64,000 bases of DNA from Anaerolineales bacterium UBA2395 (GTDB lineage: Bacteria > Chloroflexota > Anaerolineae > Anaerolineales > Villigracilaceae). The notes under the pieces were generated by a model. That model saw only the letters and a program-made list of their open reading frames with translations. It had not been told where the DNA came from and made no database searches. Where the stretch lies: NCBI GenBank assembly GCA_002343775.1, contig DDSH01000015.1, positions 1 to 64,000 on the forward strand, given 5' to 3'. This document shows, piece after piece, positions 34,075 through 42,203 of this stretch (position 1 is its first letter; each line of letters opens with the position of its first letter). The position numbers and the translations under genes were made by a program.

Positions 34075-34088
34075 AGACTTCGGAAGTC
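34075..34088. repeat. Half copy of the AGACTTCGGAAGTCT repeat
   Basis: AGACTTCGGAAGTC, 14 of the 15 bases of one arm of the 33-base palindromes at 19213 and 49490, in the gap between mutS2 and the small gene. Confidence 0.65.
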
Positions 34089-34117
34089 CAGCCGCATCAC
34101 CCAAATTGGGGAATTTG

Positions 34118-36541
34118 TTAACTCGCGTTCAACTTTGCCACAGTCACGCCTTCGCCGCCCTCGGTGTGACCGCCCTCCTCGAACGACTTGACGTACGCAT
34201 GTCCGCGCAGGGCATCGCGCACCGCCTGGCGCAGTTTGCCCGTCCCCTTGCCGTGAATGATCCGCACCCACGGCAAGCCCGCCAGATATGCCTGTTCCAG
34301 ATACCGTTCCATCTTATCGAGCGCATCTTCAGACATGAGTCCGCGCAAATCAACTTCCATGCCGGGCGAGGCGGACGATGGACGATTGACTGTGGACGCT
34401 GGCGCAGGCTTCTTTCCAGATTCAACCTTTTTTGATTCGGAAGAGGCTTCGCCGCCGCGCCGGATCAGGTCGGATAACTTCGCCCGCACGCGGATCGTCC
34501 CAATTTGCACCTCCGCATCCGACTCACCGAGAGCGGTCACCACACCCTCGGCATTGAGCGTGCTGACGGTGACCTTCTCGCCTAATTTCAAAGTGCCGGT
34601 CTGGCCTTCGACCTTCGACATTTGACGTTCGACAGGCTGCTCCACCTTCTCTTCCACTTTTTCCATTTTGTCTTCAATGGCTTTAATGGCTTGCAACGGC
34701 TGACCGGCTTTCTTTAATTGAGCCTTCAACGAGTCCAGGTTGCGTTTGAGGATGGCGACTTCCAACTCGCCTTCGGCGCGGGCTTTGGCGAGCGTTTCGC
34801 GGCGTTCATCCTCTATCTTTTCGAGGCGTTTTTCCAGATCCGCATTTTGCGCTTCGAGGCGGGTGCGCTGCTTCTCCAATTTTTCGCGTTCGCGCGAGGT
34901 GCGGTTGCGTTCCTTGCGGATGTCGTCCAGCAGTTTATCCGCACGCAAATCGAGCGGGTTGATCTCGGCTTTGGCAGATTCGATGATGGCTTGGGGCAGC
35001 CCCAATTTTTGGGCGATGGCTAAGGCGTTGGACCTGCCCGGGAGACCAATGGTCAACTTATAGGTAGGGCGAAGCGTTTTGATGTCAAATTCCAGCGAAG
35101 CGTTGACCACGCCTTCCGTTGAATGCGCGAAGGATTTCAATTCAGGGTAATGCGTCGCGACGAGTGTCATGCAGCCGGTTTCGAGCAGGTGACTCAGGAT
35201 CGCGCGCGCGATGGCAGCGCCTTCCTGCGGGTCGGTGCCGGAGCCGAGTTCGTCGAAGACGACCAGTGAACGGTGGTCGATCACCTTCAAAATGCGGATG
35301 ATGTTGGTGATGTGTCCGCTGAAGGTGGAAAGTGACTGTTCAATGGATTGCTCGTCGCCGATGTCGGCATAGACCGATTTGAAGAATGGCAGTTCCGAGC
35401 CGCTTTGTGCGGAGATGTGCAAGCCGCTTTGTGCCATGACCACCAGCAAGCCGACGGTTTTGAGCGAAACGGTCTTGCCGCCTGTGTTCGGACCAGTGAT
35501 GACGATGGCGCGAGTCCCTTCGCGCGGATCCACGTCAATCGGCACGACGGTCTCAGAGTCTAGCAATGGGTGGCGGGCTTGGAGGAGTTTTAAGGTTGAA
35601 AATTGCATGTTGAACGTTGAAGATTTTGAGTCCTTCAACCTTGAACTTTCAACCTTCAACTCGTGAATCAGCGGCTCACTCGCATGCAACTCGTCCGCGT
35701 ATTTTGCTTTTGCAAACGCAAGGTCGAGCACGGCGAGATTTTCCACACCGTATTTCAACTCACTGGCATGTGCGCCGACCAATGACGAAACTTCTGCAAG
35801 GATTCTGCGTTCTTCGTCGCGTTCGGCAAGCTGCAATTCGCGGATCTGGTTGTTGGCTTCCACCACGGGCAGTGGTTCCACGAACAACGTTGCACCGCTG
35901 GAGGATTGGTCGTGGATGATGGCTTTGATCTTGCCTTTGAACTCGGCGCGCAAGGGAATTACATAACGCCCGTCTCTCTGGGTGATGATGGACTCTTGCA
36001 ACATGGATACGGTCTTGGAGTCGGTCACATATTTTTGCAGGCGACTCATCAGTCGGTCGTGGGCGATGCGCAGGTTGCGGCGGATGTCTGCCAGTTTGAC
36101 GGATGCGGAATCCAGCACTTCGCCGCGTTCGGAGAGCACGCGTGTGATGGCGTCCACGATGCCATGCGAGTCGGGCAATCCCTGTGCGATCAGGCACAGG
36201 CGCGGATATTCGGCTTCCTTTTTCTCGAAGGTCTTTTTTAATTCGCGGCATGAGATCAGCGTGGATTTCACGTCCAGCAGTGCGTGCGGGTCAAGCACGC
36301 CGCTGCGGGCGGCAAGGTCTGCCGCCGGGCGGATGTCGTGCGCCGCGCCAATGCTCACATCCGAGATCGAGAGCAGTTTGCGCGCCTCGGTCGTTTCGGC
36401 AAGACGGGAGACGGCGAGGTCGTAGGAATCGGTTGGTTCGAGTCCGCGTGCCAGCTGCATCGAAGCGGAAAAGTCGCAGAAGCCTGCGAGCCGTTCGAGA
36501 ATTTTGGGGTATTCGAGTACGTTGAGTGTCTTGCTGTCCAT
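34118..36541 (-). CDS. mutS2: MutS2 endonuclease / ribosome-rescue ATPase
   Basis: An 807-residue MutS2. The core has the ATPase with Walker A ITGPNTGGKTVSLKTVGLL (about 350), FDELGSGTDPQEGAAIARAI as Walker B, and HYPELKSFA. A long charged coiled coil (about 530-620) leads to a C-terminal Smr domain (about 735-807) with VRIIHGKGTGKLRQAVRDAL. MutS2 acts on branched DNA and, in Firmicutes, on collided ribosomes. Three heptamer repeat blocks lie in the frame (35593, 34606, 34372), giving unusual inserts such as LKDSKSSTFNMQFSTLK before ARHPLL. No Shine-Dalgarno; TTTAAT lies seven bases before the ATG. Confidence 0.95.
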   Translation of the reverse strand: MDSKTLNVLEYPKILERLAGFCDFSASMQLARGLEPTDSYDLAVSRLAETTEARKLLSISDVSIGAAHDIRPAADLAARSGVLDPHALLDVKSTLISCRELKKTFEKKEAEYPRLCLIAQGLPDSHGIVDAITRVLSERGEVLDSASVKLADIRRNLRIAHDRLMSRLQKYVTDSKTVSMLQESIITQRDGRYVIPLRAEFKGKIKAIIHDQSSSGATLFVEPLPVVEANNQIRELQLAERDEERRILAEVSSLVGAHASELKYGVENLAVLDLAFAKAKYADELHASEPLIHELKVESSRLKDSKSSTFNMQFSTLKLLQARHPLLDSETVVPIDVDPREGTRAIVITGPNTGGKTVSLKTVGLLVVMAQSGLHISAQSGSELPFFKSVYADIGDEQSIEQSLSTFSGHITNIIRILKVIDHRSLVVFDELGSGTDPQEGAAIARAILSHLLETGCMTLVATHYPELKSFAHSTEGVVNASLEFDIKTLRPTYKLTIGLPGRSNALAIAQKLGLPQAIIESAKAEINPLDLRADKLLDDIRKERNRTSREREKLEKQRTRLEAQNADLEKRLEKIEDERRETLAKARAEGELEVAILKRNLDSLKAQLKKAGQPLQAIKAIEDKMEKVEEKVEQPVERQMSKVEGQTGTLKLGEKVTVSTLNAEGVVTALGESDAEVQIGTIRVRAKLSDLIRRGGEASSESKKVESGKKPAPASTVNRPSSASPGMEVDLRGLMSEDALDKMERYLEQAYLAGLPWVRIIHGKGTGKLRQAVRDALRGHAYVKSFEEGGHTEGGEGVTVAKLNAS
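34372..34399. repeat. Tandem heptamers inside mutS2 (linker before Smr domain)
   Basis: CGGACGA, TGGACGA, TTGACTG, TGGACGC: four adjacent heptamers, encoding ASTVNRPSSAS on the coding strand at about residue 714-723, between the coiled coil and the Smr domain. Confidence 0.5.
34606..34633. repeat. Tandem heptamers inside mutS2 (after coiled coil)
   Basis: CTTCGAC, CTTCGAC, ATTTGAC, GTTCGAC: four adjacent heptamers, read as VERQMSKVEGQ at about residue 636-645. Confidence 0.6.
35593..35661. repeat. Heptamer-derived inverted block inside mutS2
   Basis: Repeated GGTTGAA / TTCAACC / GTTGAAC units in both orientations, read as ELKVESSRLKDSKSSTFNMQ and FSTLKL at about residue 293-316, just before the conserved ARHPLL segment. 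Confidence 0.55.
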
Positions 36542-36555
36542 GCTGTGAATTAAAC

Positions 36556-36585
36556 CACAGATGAACGCAGATGAATACAGATAAA
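36556..36585. repeat. Decamer tandem repeat, CACAGATGAA type
   Basis: CACAGATGAA, CGCAGATGAA, TACAGATAAA directly in line, in the divergent gap between mutS2 and the SDR gene. The unit is a shorter relative of the ACCACAGAG repeats at 42706 and 30152. It ends just before the SDR Shine-Dalgarno. Confidence 0.55.
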
Positions 36586-36603
36586 ATAAGGATGGAGGAG
36601 CCC

Positions 36604-37377
36604 ATGAAACTCAAAAACAAAGTTGCCATCATCACCGGTGCGACATCCGGTATTGGAAAAGCCACTGCGCTGCGCTTCGCGGACGAGGGGGCGGATCTGG
36701 TCATTACCGGGCGGCGTATCAGCTTGGGGAAGGATGTGGAAGCGGAATGCAGGCAAAGGGGAGTCCGATGCGTTTTCGTAGAGGCAGATCACTCAAAGGA
36801 AGAAGACTGCTTGAGAGTCGTCGAAACTGCGCTTACGGAATTTGATCATATCGATATTTTGTTCAACAACGCGGGCATTGTCACGAAGGGTACAGCGGAG
36901 ACGACCAGCGAAGAGGTCTGGCAAAACACGCTGGACATCAACGTGACGGCGGTGTGGCGCATGTGCAAGCTGGTCATTCCGCACATGAAGAAGCAGGGCA
37001 AGGGTGCCATCGTCAACAATGGGTCAGATTGGTCGGTGGTGGCGGGCAAGGATGCCTTCCCGTATGTGATGAGCAAGGGGGCGGTCGGGATGATGACCAA
37101 GGCGATGGCGCTGGATTTTGCGCGCGATGGGATTCGTGTCAATGCGGTCTGCCCGGGCGATACGTTCGTGGACCGTTGGATGGAGAAGGGTTATTTTGAA
37201 GGGTCGTCGCCGGTGACGTTGGAAGCGGCGATCAAAGAAGCAAGCGAGTACATTCCGATGGGGCGCTTCGGCAAGCCGGAAGAAATTGCGAATGCGGTTC
37301 TGTTCCTTGCTTCGGATGAAGCCTCGTTCGTGACGGGTCATCTGCTGCTGGCAGATGGGGGAAATACGGCGCAGTGA
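36604..37377 (+). CDS. Short-chain dehydrogenase/reductase (SDR)
   Basis: A 257-residue classical SDR: KVAIITGATSGIGKATALRF (TGxxxGIG cofactor site), NNAG at about 90, catalytic Ser of NNGSDWS, and Tyr-x3-Lys in YVMSKGAV, then VCPGDTFVDRW. The Arg of TGRR suggests NADP(H) is possible. The C-terminus SDEASFVTGHLLLADGG is typical. ATG 36604 follows GGAGGAG; an earlier in-frame ATG (36571) lies in the repeat. Substrate unknown; no pathway neighbour. Confidence 0.9.
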   Translation: MKLKNKVAIITGATSGIGKATALRFADEGADLVITGRRISLGKDVEAECRQRGVRCVFVEADHSKEEDCLRVVETALTEFDHIDILFNNAGIVTKGTAETTSEEVWQNTLDINVTAVWRMCKLVIPHMKKQGKGAIVNNGSDWSVVAGKDAFPYVMSKGAVGMMTKAMALDFARDGIRVNAVCPGDTFVDRWMEKGYFEGSSPVTLEAAIKEASEYIPMGRFGKPEEIANAVLFLASDEASFVTGHLLLADGGNTAQ

Positions 37378-37425
37378 GGTTATGGGCATACTATAATTGC
37401 CTGAATTAATTGTATAGGAGCAGAA

Positions 37426-38082
37426 ATGATCGTCGTTTCAGATATGATGGGAACATTGACCACCGGCTCGCCATTTTTGGGGCTGGTGGATTGGGTGAAG
37501 CATAACCAAAGCAAGTTACGCGCGAACTGGTACATAGCGTCCATTGCGCCTTCGTATCTGCTCGCCAAGCGCGGTTTGATAGATTGGCAGGCGTGGGGGC
37601 AGAAGTTGATGATCGACAGCCTTGCCTACATCAAAGATGCGACTCCCGAAAAAGTGAGTCATGCCTCGGAATGGGTGGTGGAACATGACCTGTGGAAAAA
37701 ACGCCGCGGGGATGTGATCGCCCGTCTCGTGGATCACCGTGAGAAAGGCGCGCGGGTCTACATCGCCAGCAGTGTGGTGGAGCCATTCATCGAGCCGTTC
37801 GCTAAACGGATCGGAGCGGAAACCATCGGCACGCCGGTGGAACTGGTGAATGGACGCTTGAAAATGGTCGGTGGTCTCGTGGCGAATGAGAAAAAGATCG
37901 AGCAGGTGCTCAGCCGCCTCGGTGTGGATCGCGTGGATGTCGCCTATGGCGATACCATTCTGGATATTCCATTATTGGAACATGCCGAGCATCCCGTGGC
38001 AGTCTACCCTGATTCCAAATTGAAGAAGATCGCGCTCGAACGCGGTTGGGAGATCATTGGCGATACGCCGAAGTACGGGTAA
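37426..38082 (+). CDS. HAD-superfamily hydrolase with altered motif I
   Basis: A 218-residue protein of the HAD (SerB/IB-like) superfamily. Motif II is YIASS, motif III the Lys of VANEKKIEQ, and motif IV VDVAYGDTILDIPLL. Motif I reads VSDMMGTLT: the nucleophile Asp is present but the second Asp (Dx[D]) is Met8, so the usual acid/base is missing. It may be a phosphotransferase, a phosphatase using another residue, or inactive. AGGAG precedes the ATG. A TATAAT lies 32 bases upstream. Confidence 0.8.
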   Translation: MIVVSDMMGTLTTGSPFLGLVDWVKHNQSKLRANWYIASIAPSYLLAKRGLIDWQAWGQKLMIDSLAYIKDATPEKVSHASEWVVEHDLWKKRRGDVIARLVDHREKGARVYIASSVVEPFIEPFAKRIGAETIGTPVELVNGRLKMVGGLVANEKKIEQVLSRLGVDRVDVAYGDTILDIPLLEHAEHPVAVYPDSKLKKIALERGWEIIGDTPKYG

Positions 38083-38195
38083 GGGTGTTCCGGTCATTCG
38101 CATCATCCGCATCGATCGAATGGACCGGAAATAGTCACATTGGGTGATGTTGAAGAAATTGTATTTGGGATACATTCAGCTAATAAGGAGCCAAT

Positions 38196-38675
38196 ATGAA
38201 ACGACCTCGTTGGATGTTGATCTTCATTCTTTTTGTTGTGGGTTTGTTCCTGGGATACGCCATTTTTACCGCGCTGGCGGTTGCCTTCTTCCCGCGAGTC
38301 ACAAATATTACCCAGCCTATTTTATGCGCCGGTGAACAGACGGTGGAAGTGACCCGTTCCTCGGTTCGCCCCGGCGAAACGTTTTTCTCGGTCAACGTGT
38401 ATTGTGATGGATCTGATATCACCTTTCAGGCGGTCGCGCTGACCGGCTTGCTGGCATCGCTGGTCTTTTTTGTCCTGCTGCTCATTGCGGCTCGCAACAA
38501 TCTGGTTGCCGATCCTTCCGCCCCGGCGTTGTTCCCGAATGCCGGAATGCCCTCCGCCACCAAAGGGAAGACGCCGCTCGAGCGCATGAGCGAGTTGAAA
38601 GAGATGCGAGACCGGAATTTGATCTCACAGGTGGAATACGAGCGTAAAAAAGACGAGATCATGAAGGAGTTGTGA
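38196..38675 (+). CDS. Two-pass membrane protein with SHOCT tail
   Basis: A 159-residue protein with membrane segments at about 8-33 and 80-99, an external loop between them containing two Cys, and a C-terminal SHOCT motif (LERMSELKEMRDRNLISQVE, YERKKDEIMKEL). SHOCT motifs are short regulatory or oligomerisation elements. AAGGAG is upstream of the ATG. The stop overlaps the ATG of the PH-like gene by one base, so the two are coupled and likely act together at the membrane. Confidence 0.75.
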   Translation: MKRPRWMLIFILFVVGLFLGYAIFTALAVAFFPRVTNITQPILCAGEQTVEVTRSSVRPGETFFSVNVYCDGSDITFQAVALTGLLASLVFFVLLLIAARNNLVADPSAPALFPNAGMPSATKGKTPLERMSELKEMRDRNLISQVEYERKKDEIMKEL

Positions 38676-39097
38676 TGCATAAATTCGACGAATTCATCCA
38701 CAAGGAACTTGCGCCTCATCTCGGACCCGGAGAGGGGATCGAACTCACAGGCTTTCTCTACACCAAATCCTTGAAGCAGGTTGTCGTCAGCGGCGGCTTG
38801 AGCCTGATGGGCGATGGGTATTTCTTCGCCGCCCTCACCCGTAGACGGATGTTCGTCATTGCCACCGAAATGGGTTTCGCCTCGCTGAACATGGTGAACA
38901 AAGGGTTGGGCGAAATTTTATATTCGGATATCAAGTCCATCAAGCCGAGCGGATTCTTCAACCAGAAGATGATCGCCATCCAGCTCAAAGACGGAAAAGT
39001 GCTCACCTTCCGCTTGAATTCGCTGGCGACGCACTACGCTTCTGGGCAGAAGCAGTTCATAGATACATTAATCCAATTTCAACAGGCAGCATTGTAG
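38675..39097 (+). CDS. PH-like domain protein
   Basis: A 140-residue soluble protein whose strand pattern (GIELTGFLYTKSLKQVVV, FFAALTRRRMFVIATEM, YSDIKSIKPSGFFNQKMIAI, KVLTFRLNS) fits a bacterial pleckstrin-homology-like domain followed by a short helix. This is a pattern-based call. ATG 38675 follows GGAG by five or six bases and overlaps the SHOCT gene stop (TGATG). A shared membrane-signalling or homeostasis role is inferred from the coupling. Confidence 0.65.
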   Translation: MHKFDEFIHKELAPHLGPGEGIELTGFLYTKSLKQVVVSGGLSLMGDGYFFAALTRRRMFVIATEMGFASLNMVNKGLGEILYSDIKSIKPSGFFNQKMIAIQLKDGKVLTFRLNSLATHYASGQKQFIDTLIQFQQAAL

Positions 39098-39105
39098 GGG
39101 TGCCC

Positions 39106-40191
39106 TTACGTGTTGACATAATTCAACGCCTTCACGAACGCTTCCGCCATTTTTTCGATGTTGATCTCTTCAGAAACAATGCGGAACGATTCCCTCCCCA
39201 TCTCTCGCAGACGCGCTACATCTGATAGCGCGTTTTTCATTGCTGCGACGAGCGCATCATAATTCTCCGGCTCGATCTGCCAGCCATTTTTTTCTCGAAC
39301 CAGATCATCCTGCGTGCCATCGCCTTTTGCTACGATGACCGGCAAACCATAACTCATCGCTTCTTGAACAGCGAGTCCGCCAGTGCCAGGCAGGACAAAT
39401 AGATCGGCTTGCTCGAAATACGGTTTCAACTCCGCGCCATGTTTTGCGCCGATGAACTCCGCGGATGGATAGATTTCCTTTGCCAGCGATTCCATCGCGG
39501 CACGTTCGGGTCCATCACCGACGATGAGCAGACGCGGCTTGGATTCCATTTCGGCGCAAGCGCGGAGGAGGGAGTCGACTCGTTTGCGGGCTTGTAATCG
39601 TCCGACAAATAAGAGCGTGGGTTGAGCGTTGAACGTTGAACGTTGAACGTTGAACATCGGCTTTGCCGAAACAGAGTTATGTGCGACGAAAATCTTCTCG
39701 CGCGGAAAGCCGAGGGCGGCATATTCGTCTGCCCCGCGTTGACTGTATGTCAGCAGCGCGTCGAACCGGCTTAGGAATTGCATCCGCCTCATTTTGCGGA
39801 ATCCGGCTCCGGGTCCGGAAAGACGCGGCGAACCCAAGCCCCAGCCGATGACCTTGCGTCCGCGGGCGTGCATCCACTTCACAGCGGAGGATGTGGCGAG
39901 GTAGCGGGGGTTCGCTTCCACAATCAACGCATCAGGATTCCACGCTTCGAGCCAGTTAATAAATCCCTTTTGATAACAAAGATAAAACGCGCCGTTAAAC
40001 AGGTGAATGTTTTCGGCTTCGACATGCTTTGCGATGTGCGTCGTGCCGCCCGCGATCATCTCTTCGGGACGCGCTACGCCCGCAAAGAGACTCATGCCAT
40101 CTTCGCAGTGACTCGCAAGCAAATCAAAGAACGGGACGCGATAGGTGGGGAGCACGCGCTGCTGCAAAGCAAGTTTGCCTTTGAAGTTCAT
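39106..40191 (-). CDS. GT4-type glycosyltransferase
   Basis: A 361-residue glycosyltransferase of GT-B fold: N-terminal acceptor domain, then LLFVGRLQARKRVDSLLRAC, LLIVGDGPERAAME, and the nucleotide-sugar site LFVLPGTGGLAVQEAMSYGL. ATG 40191 overlaps the stop of the upstream membrane protein (ATGA). The open frame extends to 40476 but that part lies in the neighbour. Five tandem GTTGAAC-type heptamers (39621-39655) sit in the frame and encode MFNVQRSTFNAQ just before the C-terminal domain. It probably glycosylates an envelope lipid or polymer. Confidence 0.88.
   Translation of the reverse strand: MNFKGKLALQQRVLPTYRVPFFDLLASHCEDGMSLFAGVARPEEMIAGGTTHIAKHVEAENIHLFNGAFYLCYQKGFINWLEAWNPDALIVEANPRYLATSSAVKWMHARGRKVIGWGLGSPRLSGPGAGFRKMRRMQFLSRFDALLTYSQRGADEYAALGFPREKIFVAHNSVSAKPMFNVQRSTFNAQPTLLFVGRLQARKRVDSLLRACAEMESKPRLLIVGDGPERAAMESLAKEIYPSAEFIGAKHGAELKPYFEQADLFVLPGTGGLAVQEAMSYGLPVIVAKGDGTQDDLVREKNGWQIEPENYDALVAAMKNALSDVARLREMGRESFRIVSEEINIEKMAEAFVKALNYVNT
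39621..39655. repeat. Five tandem heptamers inside a glycosyltransferase gene
   Basis: GTTGAGC then GTTGAAC four times, without interruption. The coding strand reads MFNVQRSTFNAQ between the two GT-B domains. This is the clearest heptamer array in the window. Confidence 0.9.
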
Positions 40192-41696
40192 TTCACCTCG
40201 CAACGCGAAAAGATGACGGCGTACTCGTCGCGGTATTCCTCGCACCACACATCGGACGACGAGACGGCATTCACCAAATCCGGCTGAGCGGCTTGCGAGA
40301 GCAGCAACAAGTTGATCCCTTCGCGGTCGAACATCTCCTGCCAGCCATCGGCATTCGTCACGCGGACGTATTCCTCCCATTGCTCTTGCGGGAAACTGTA
40401 CATGCGCGTGTCCATCCATGTGGGACGGGACGGAAGCGCGAATTCGAGATAGGAACCAAAGGCGTAGTCGTTCCAAAGCGGACCCGGTAACTCCTCGCGC
40501 GATTTGAGATAGTCCACCGCCTCAACTGGAGTAGTAGTGAGTTCGTAAATTTCCGGTGCACCTTCCCACCACGAGTCGCGCACGCCGGGCAGGAAGACCA
40601 TCGGCACGAGGAACAACATGGACGCGATGAGCGTGTTGATGCGCGGATTGATCTTCTCGATGGGTTTATCAATGTAAGCATTCGTCCACTCACTGACCAG
40701 TTTCGCAGTCAAGATGGCGAGCAGGAACATGAACCAGATCACAAAGCGAATGCCCGAAAGCGCCAGCCAGCCGAAGCCGAGGAAGAGAATCCATTCGAGC
40801 AGCGAAAGTTTATTTTTTGAGAATGCCGCCAGCGGAACAAAGACGAGCATCCATGCAAAGAAGATGTTCATCTGCCAGCCTTCGTTAGTCGGCGGACGCC
40901 ACTCTACGCTGAATAAATAATCTGACGGGTTGTTGAGGATAAAGACGAGGTATTGCCAAACTCCAAATCCATGCGGGTTGAGCAGGCTGGCGATAAGCAT
41001 GGCAAGGATGGTGAGGAACATGACTCGATGTTGTTTTGAACCGCGAAGTGCACTAAGAGCGCCAAGAAATAAATTCTTCTTTGCGTCCTTCGCGGTTAAT
41101 TCTTTTACCCACTCGTTGGAACCGAAGACCAGCGCCGCGCCCACCAATAAAAATGGCAGGACGAACGAGCCGTGTAGATTTGCCCACAGGAAAGTGGAAA
41201 GTGGAAGAAGGAACAGCCAGCGATTGTTTCCCTTTTGCCATTCATACACCGCAAAGAGGCACAACAGAAAAAGCGGATACGCAAACAACTGCGGACGGAT
41301 CATCCAATTATTCGATGAAGAAACGCCAAGCACGATCAGCAGGAGGGTTGCCGTCCGCGCGCCAACCCACGAACGCATTAGGAACCAGGTCGCGGCATAG
41401 GTCGAACCGATCAACACAGCACGCAGCAGGAAGGTCAACGTCACGCCGCCTGCTTGATAGACAAGGTAAAAAATAATTCCAGAAAGCCACTGCTGATAAA
41501 AGATCGGCTGACCCGCGCGGCTGTAACCCATCGTATCCACCAACGGGATCGCGCCTTCGGTGAGGATGTCTTTACCCAGGCGCAGATACCACCAATAATC
41601 CTGCGCCGGGACGGATAGCATGAAGGACAATCCGATCAGCGGCAGGAGGGCAATGCTGAGCCAGAGAAGGTCATAGGAGCGGGAGGGGTTTTTCAT
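40188..41696 (-). CDS. Polytopic membrane protein, GT-C-like
   Basis: A 502-residue protein with about ten membrane segments. The first loop has QDYWWYLRLGKDILTEGAIP, an acidic/aromatic pattern like that of GT-C glycosyltransferases that use polyprenyl-phosphate sugars, but no full family signature is seen. The C-terminal 150 residues are soluble. An AACCGCGAAG repeat (41039-41097) is embedded in the frame, encoding ELTAKDAKKNLFLGALSALR in a loop. It is translationally coupled to the GT4 enzyme downstream. Confidence 0.7.
   Translation of the reverse strand: MKNPSRSYDLLWLSIALLPLIGLSFMLSVPAQDYWWYLRLGKDILTEGAIPLVDTMGYSRAGQPIFYQQWLSGIIFYLVYQAGGVTLTFLLRAVLIGSTYAATWFLMRSWVGARTATLLLIVLGVSSSNNWMIRPQLFAYPLFLLCLFAVYEWQKGNNRWLFLLPLSTFLWANLHGSFVLPFLLVGAALVFGSNEWVKELTAKDAKKNLFLGALSALRGSKQHRVMFLTILAMLIASLLNPHGFGVWQYLVFILNNPSDYLFSVEWRPPTNEGWQMNIFFAWMLVFVPLAAFSKNKLSLLEWILFLGFGWLALSGIRFVIWFMFLLAILTAKLVSEWTNAYIDKPIEKINPRINTLIASMLFLVPMVFLPGVRDSWWEGAPEIYELTTTPVEAVDYLKSREELPGPLWNDYAFGSYLEFALPSRPTWMDTRMYSFPQEQWEEYVRVTNADGWQEMFDREGINLLLLSQAAQPDLVNAVSSSDVWCEEYRDEYAVIFSRCEVK
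41039..41097. repeat. AACCGCGAAGG-family hairpin repeat inside a gene
   Basis: AACCGCGAAGTGCACTAAGA at one end and CTTTGCGTCCTTCGCGGTT at the other, an imperfect inverted repeat around AAATAAA. The outer ten bases of each arm are perfect complements. It reads in frame through the GT-C-like gene. Confidence 0.8.
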
Positions 41697-41704
41697 AATC
41701 TATG

Positions 41705-41733
41705 AGTAGGGGCGAGGTTACCTCGCCCCTACT
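41705..41733. repeat. 29-base palindrome, GTAGGGGCGAGGT family
   Basis: AGTAGGGGCGAGGT, one base, then its reverse complement. It lies in the 38-base gap between the NTF2-like gene and the GT-C-like gene. Same family as 18120 and 63830. Confidence 0.9.
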
Positions 41734-41734
41734 A

Positions 41735-42163
41735 TCATCCAACATGCGGCGCGGAGTAGGCGGGTGATTTATGCACATGCACCACTTTCCACTGTCCATC
41801 CATCTTCACCATCACGCGGCTTTCGTTGTGCGCGGCGACCTTCACACCTTCGGGCAGGGAGGTGCTGATGAGCAAGGTGTAACTTGCAATGGCAGTATCG
41901 CCATAGCGTTGAATTAATAAATTCGACAAATCAAAACGCGAGACGGCTTTCTGTCCCTTGTCTTCCGCACCGAAGACCGAGCCGCGGTCGGCATTGGCGG
42001 TCATCATGAACTCATGGAAAGGCAGCCCATCCAAGCGGTGCGGCGTGACCCACCACTCGTACAGCGTCAATTCCTCTGCTGTCGTTTCATGATACGAAGC
42101 GATGTCGTTCTGCATGATTCCGTTCAAGTGCTTGAGTAGAAAGTCGTGTACTTCGTTGTCCAT
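41735..42163 (-). CDS. NTF2-fold protein resembling the CaMKII association domain
   Basis: A 142-residue protein. The run DNEVHDFLLKHLNGIMQND, then ELTLYEWWVTPHRLDGLPFH, IASYTLLIST and the end VMVKMDGQWKVVHVHKSP match the SnoaL/NTF2 fold, most like the standalone CaMKII-association-type domain (PF08332). Such domains form rings or bind small ligands; bacterial members have few known roles. AAGGAG precedes ATG 42163. No kinase adjoins it, so the name does not imply kinase regulation here. Confidence 0.75.
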   Translation of the reverse strand: MDNEVHDFLLKHLNGIMQNDIASYHETTAEELTLYEWWVTPHRLDGLPFHEFMMTANADRGSVFGAEDKGQKAVSRFDLSNLLIQRYGDTAIASYTLLISTSLPEGVKVAAHNESRVMVKMDGQWKVVHVHKSPAYSAPHVG

Positions 42164-42203
42164 GATGACTCCTTTCGAAAGTGTCTGAAAAGATTATATT
42201 CTT

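Noticed and set aside
39621..39655. Short tandem units considered as a CRISPR array
   Set aside because: Units are seven bases with no spacers and lie within a coding frame; no cas gene is near.
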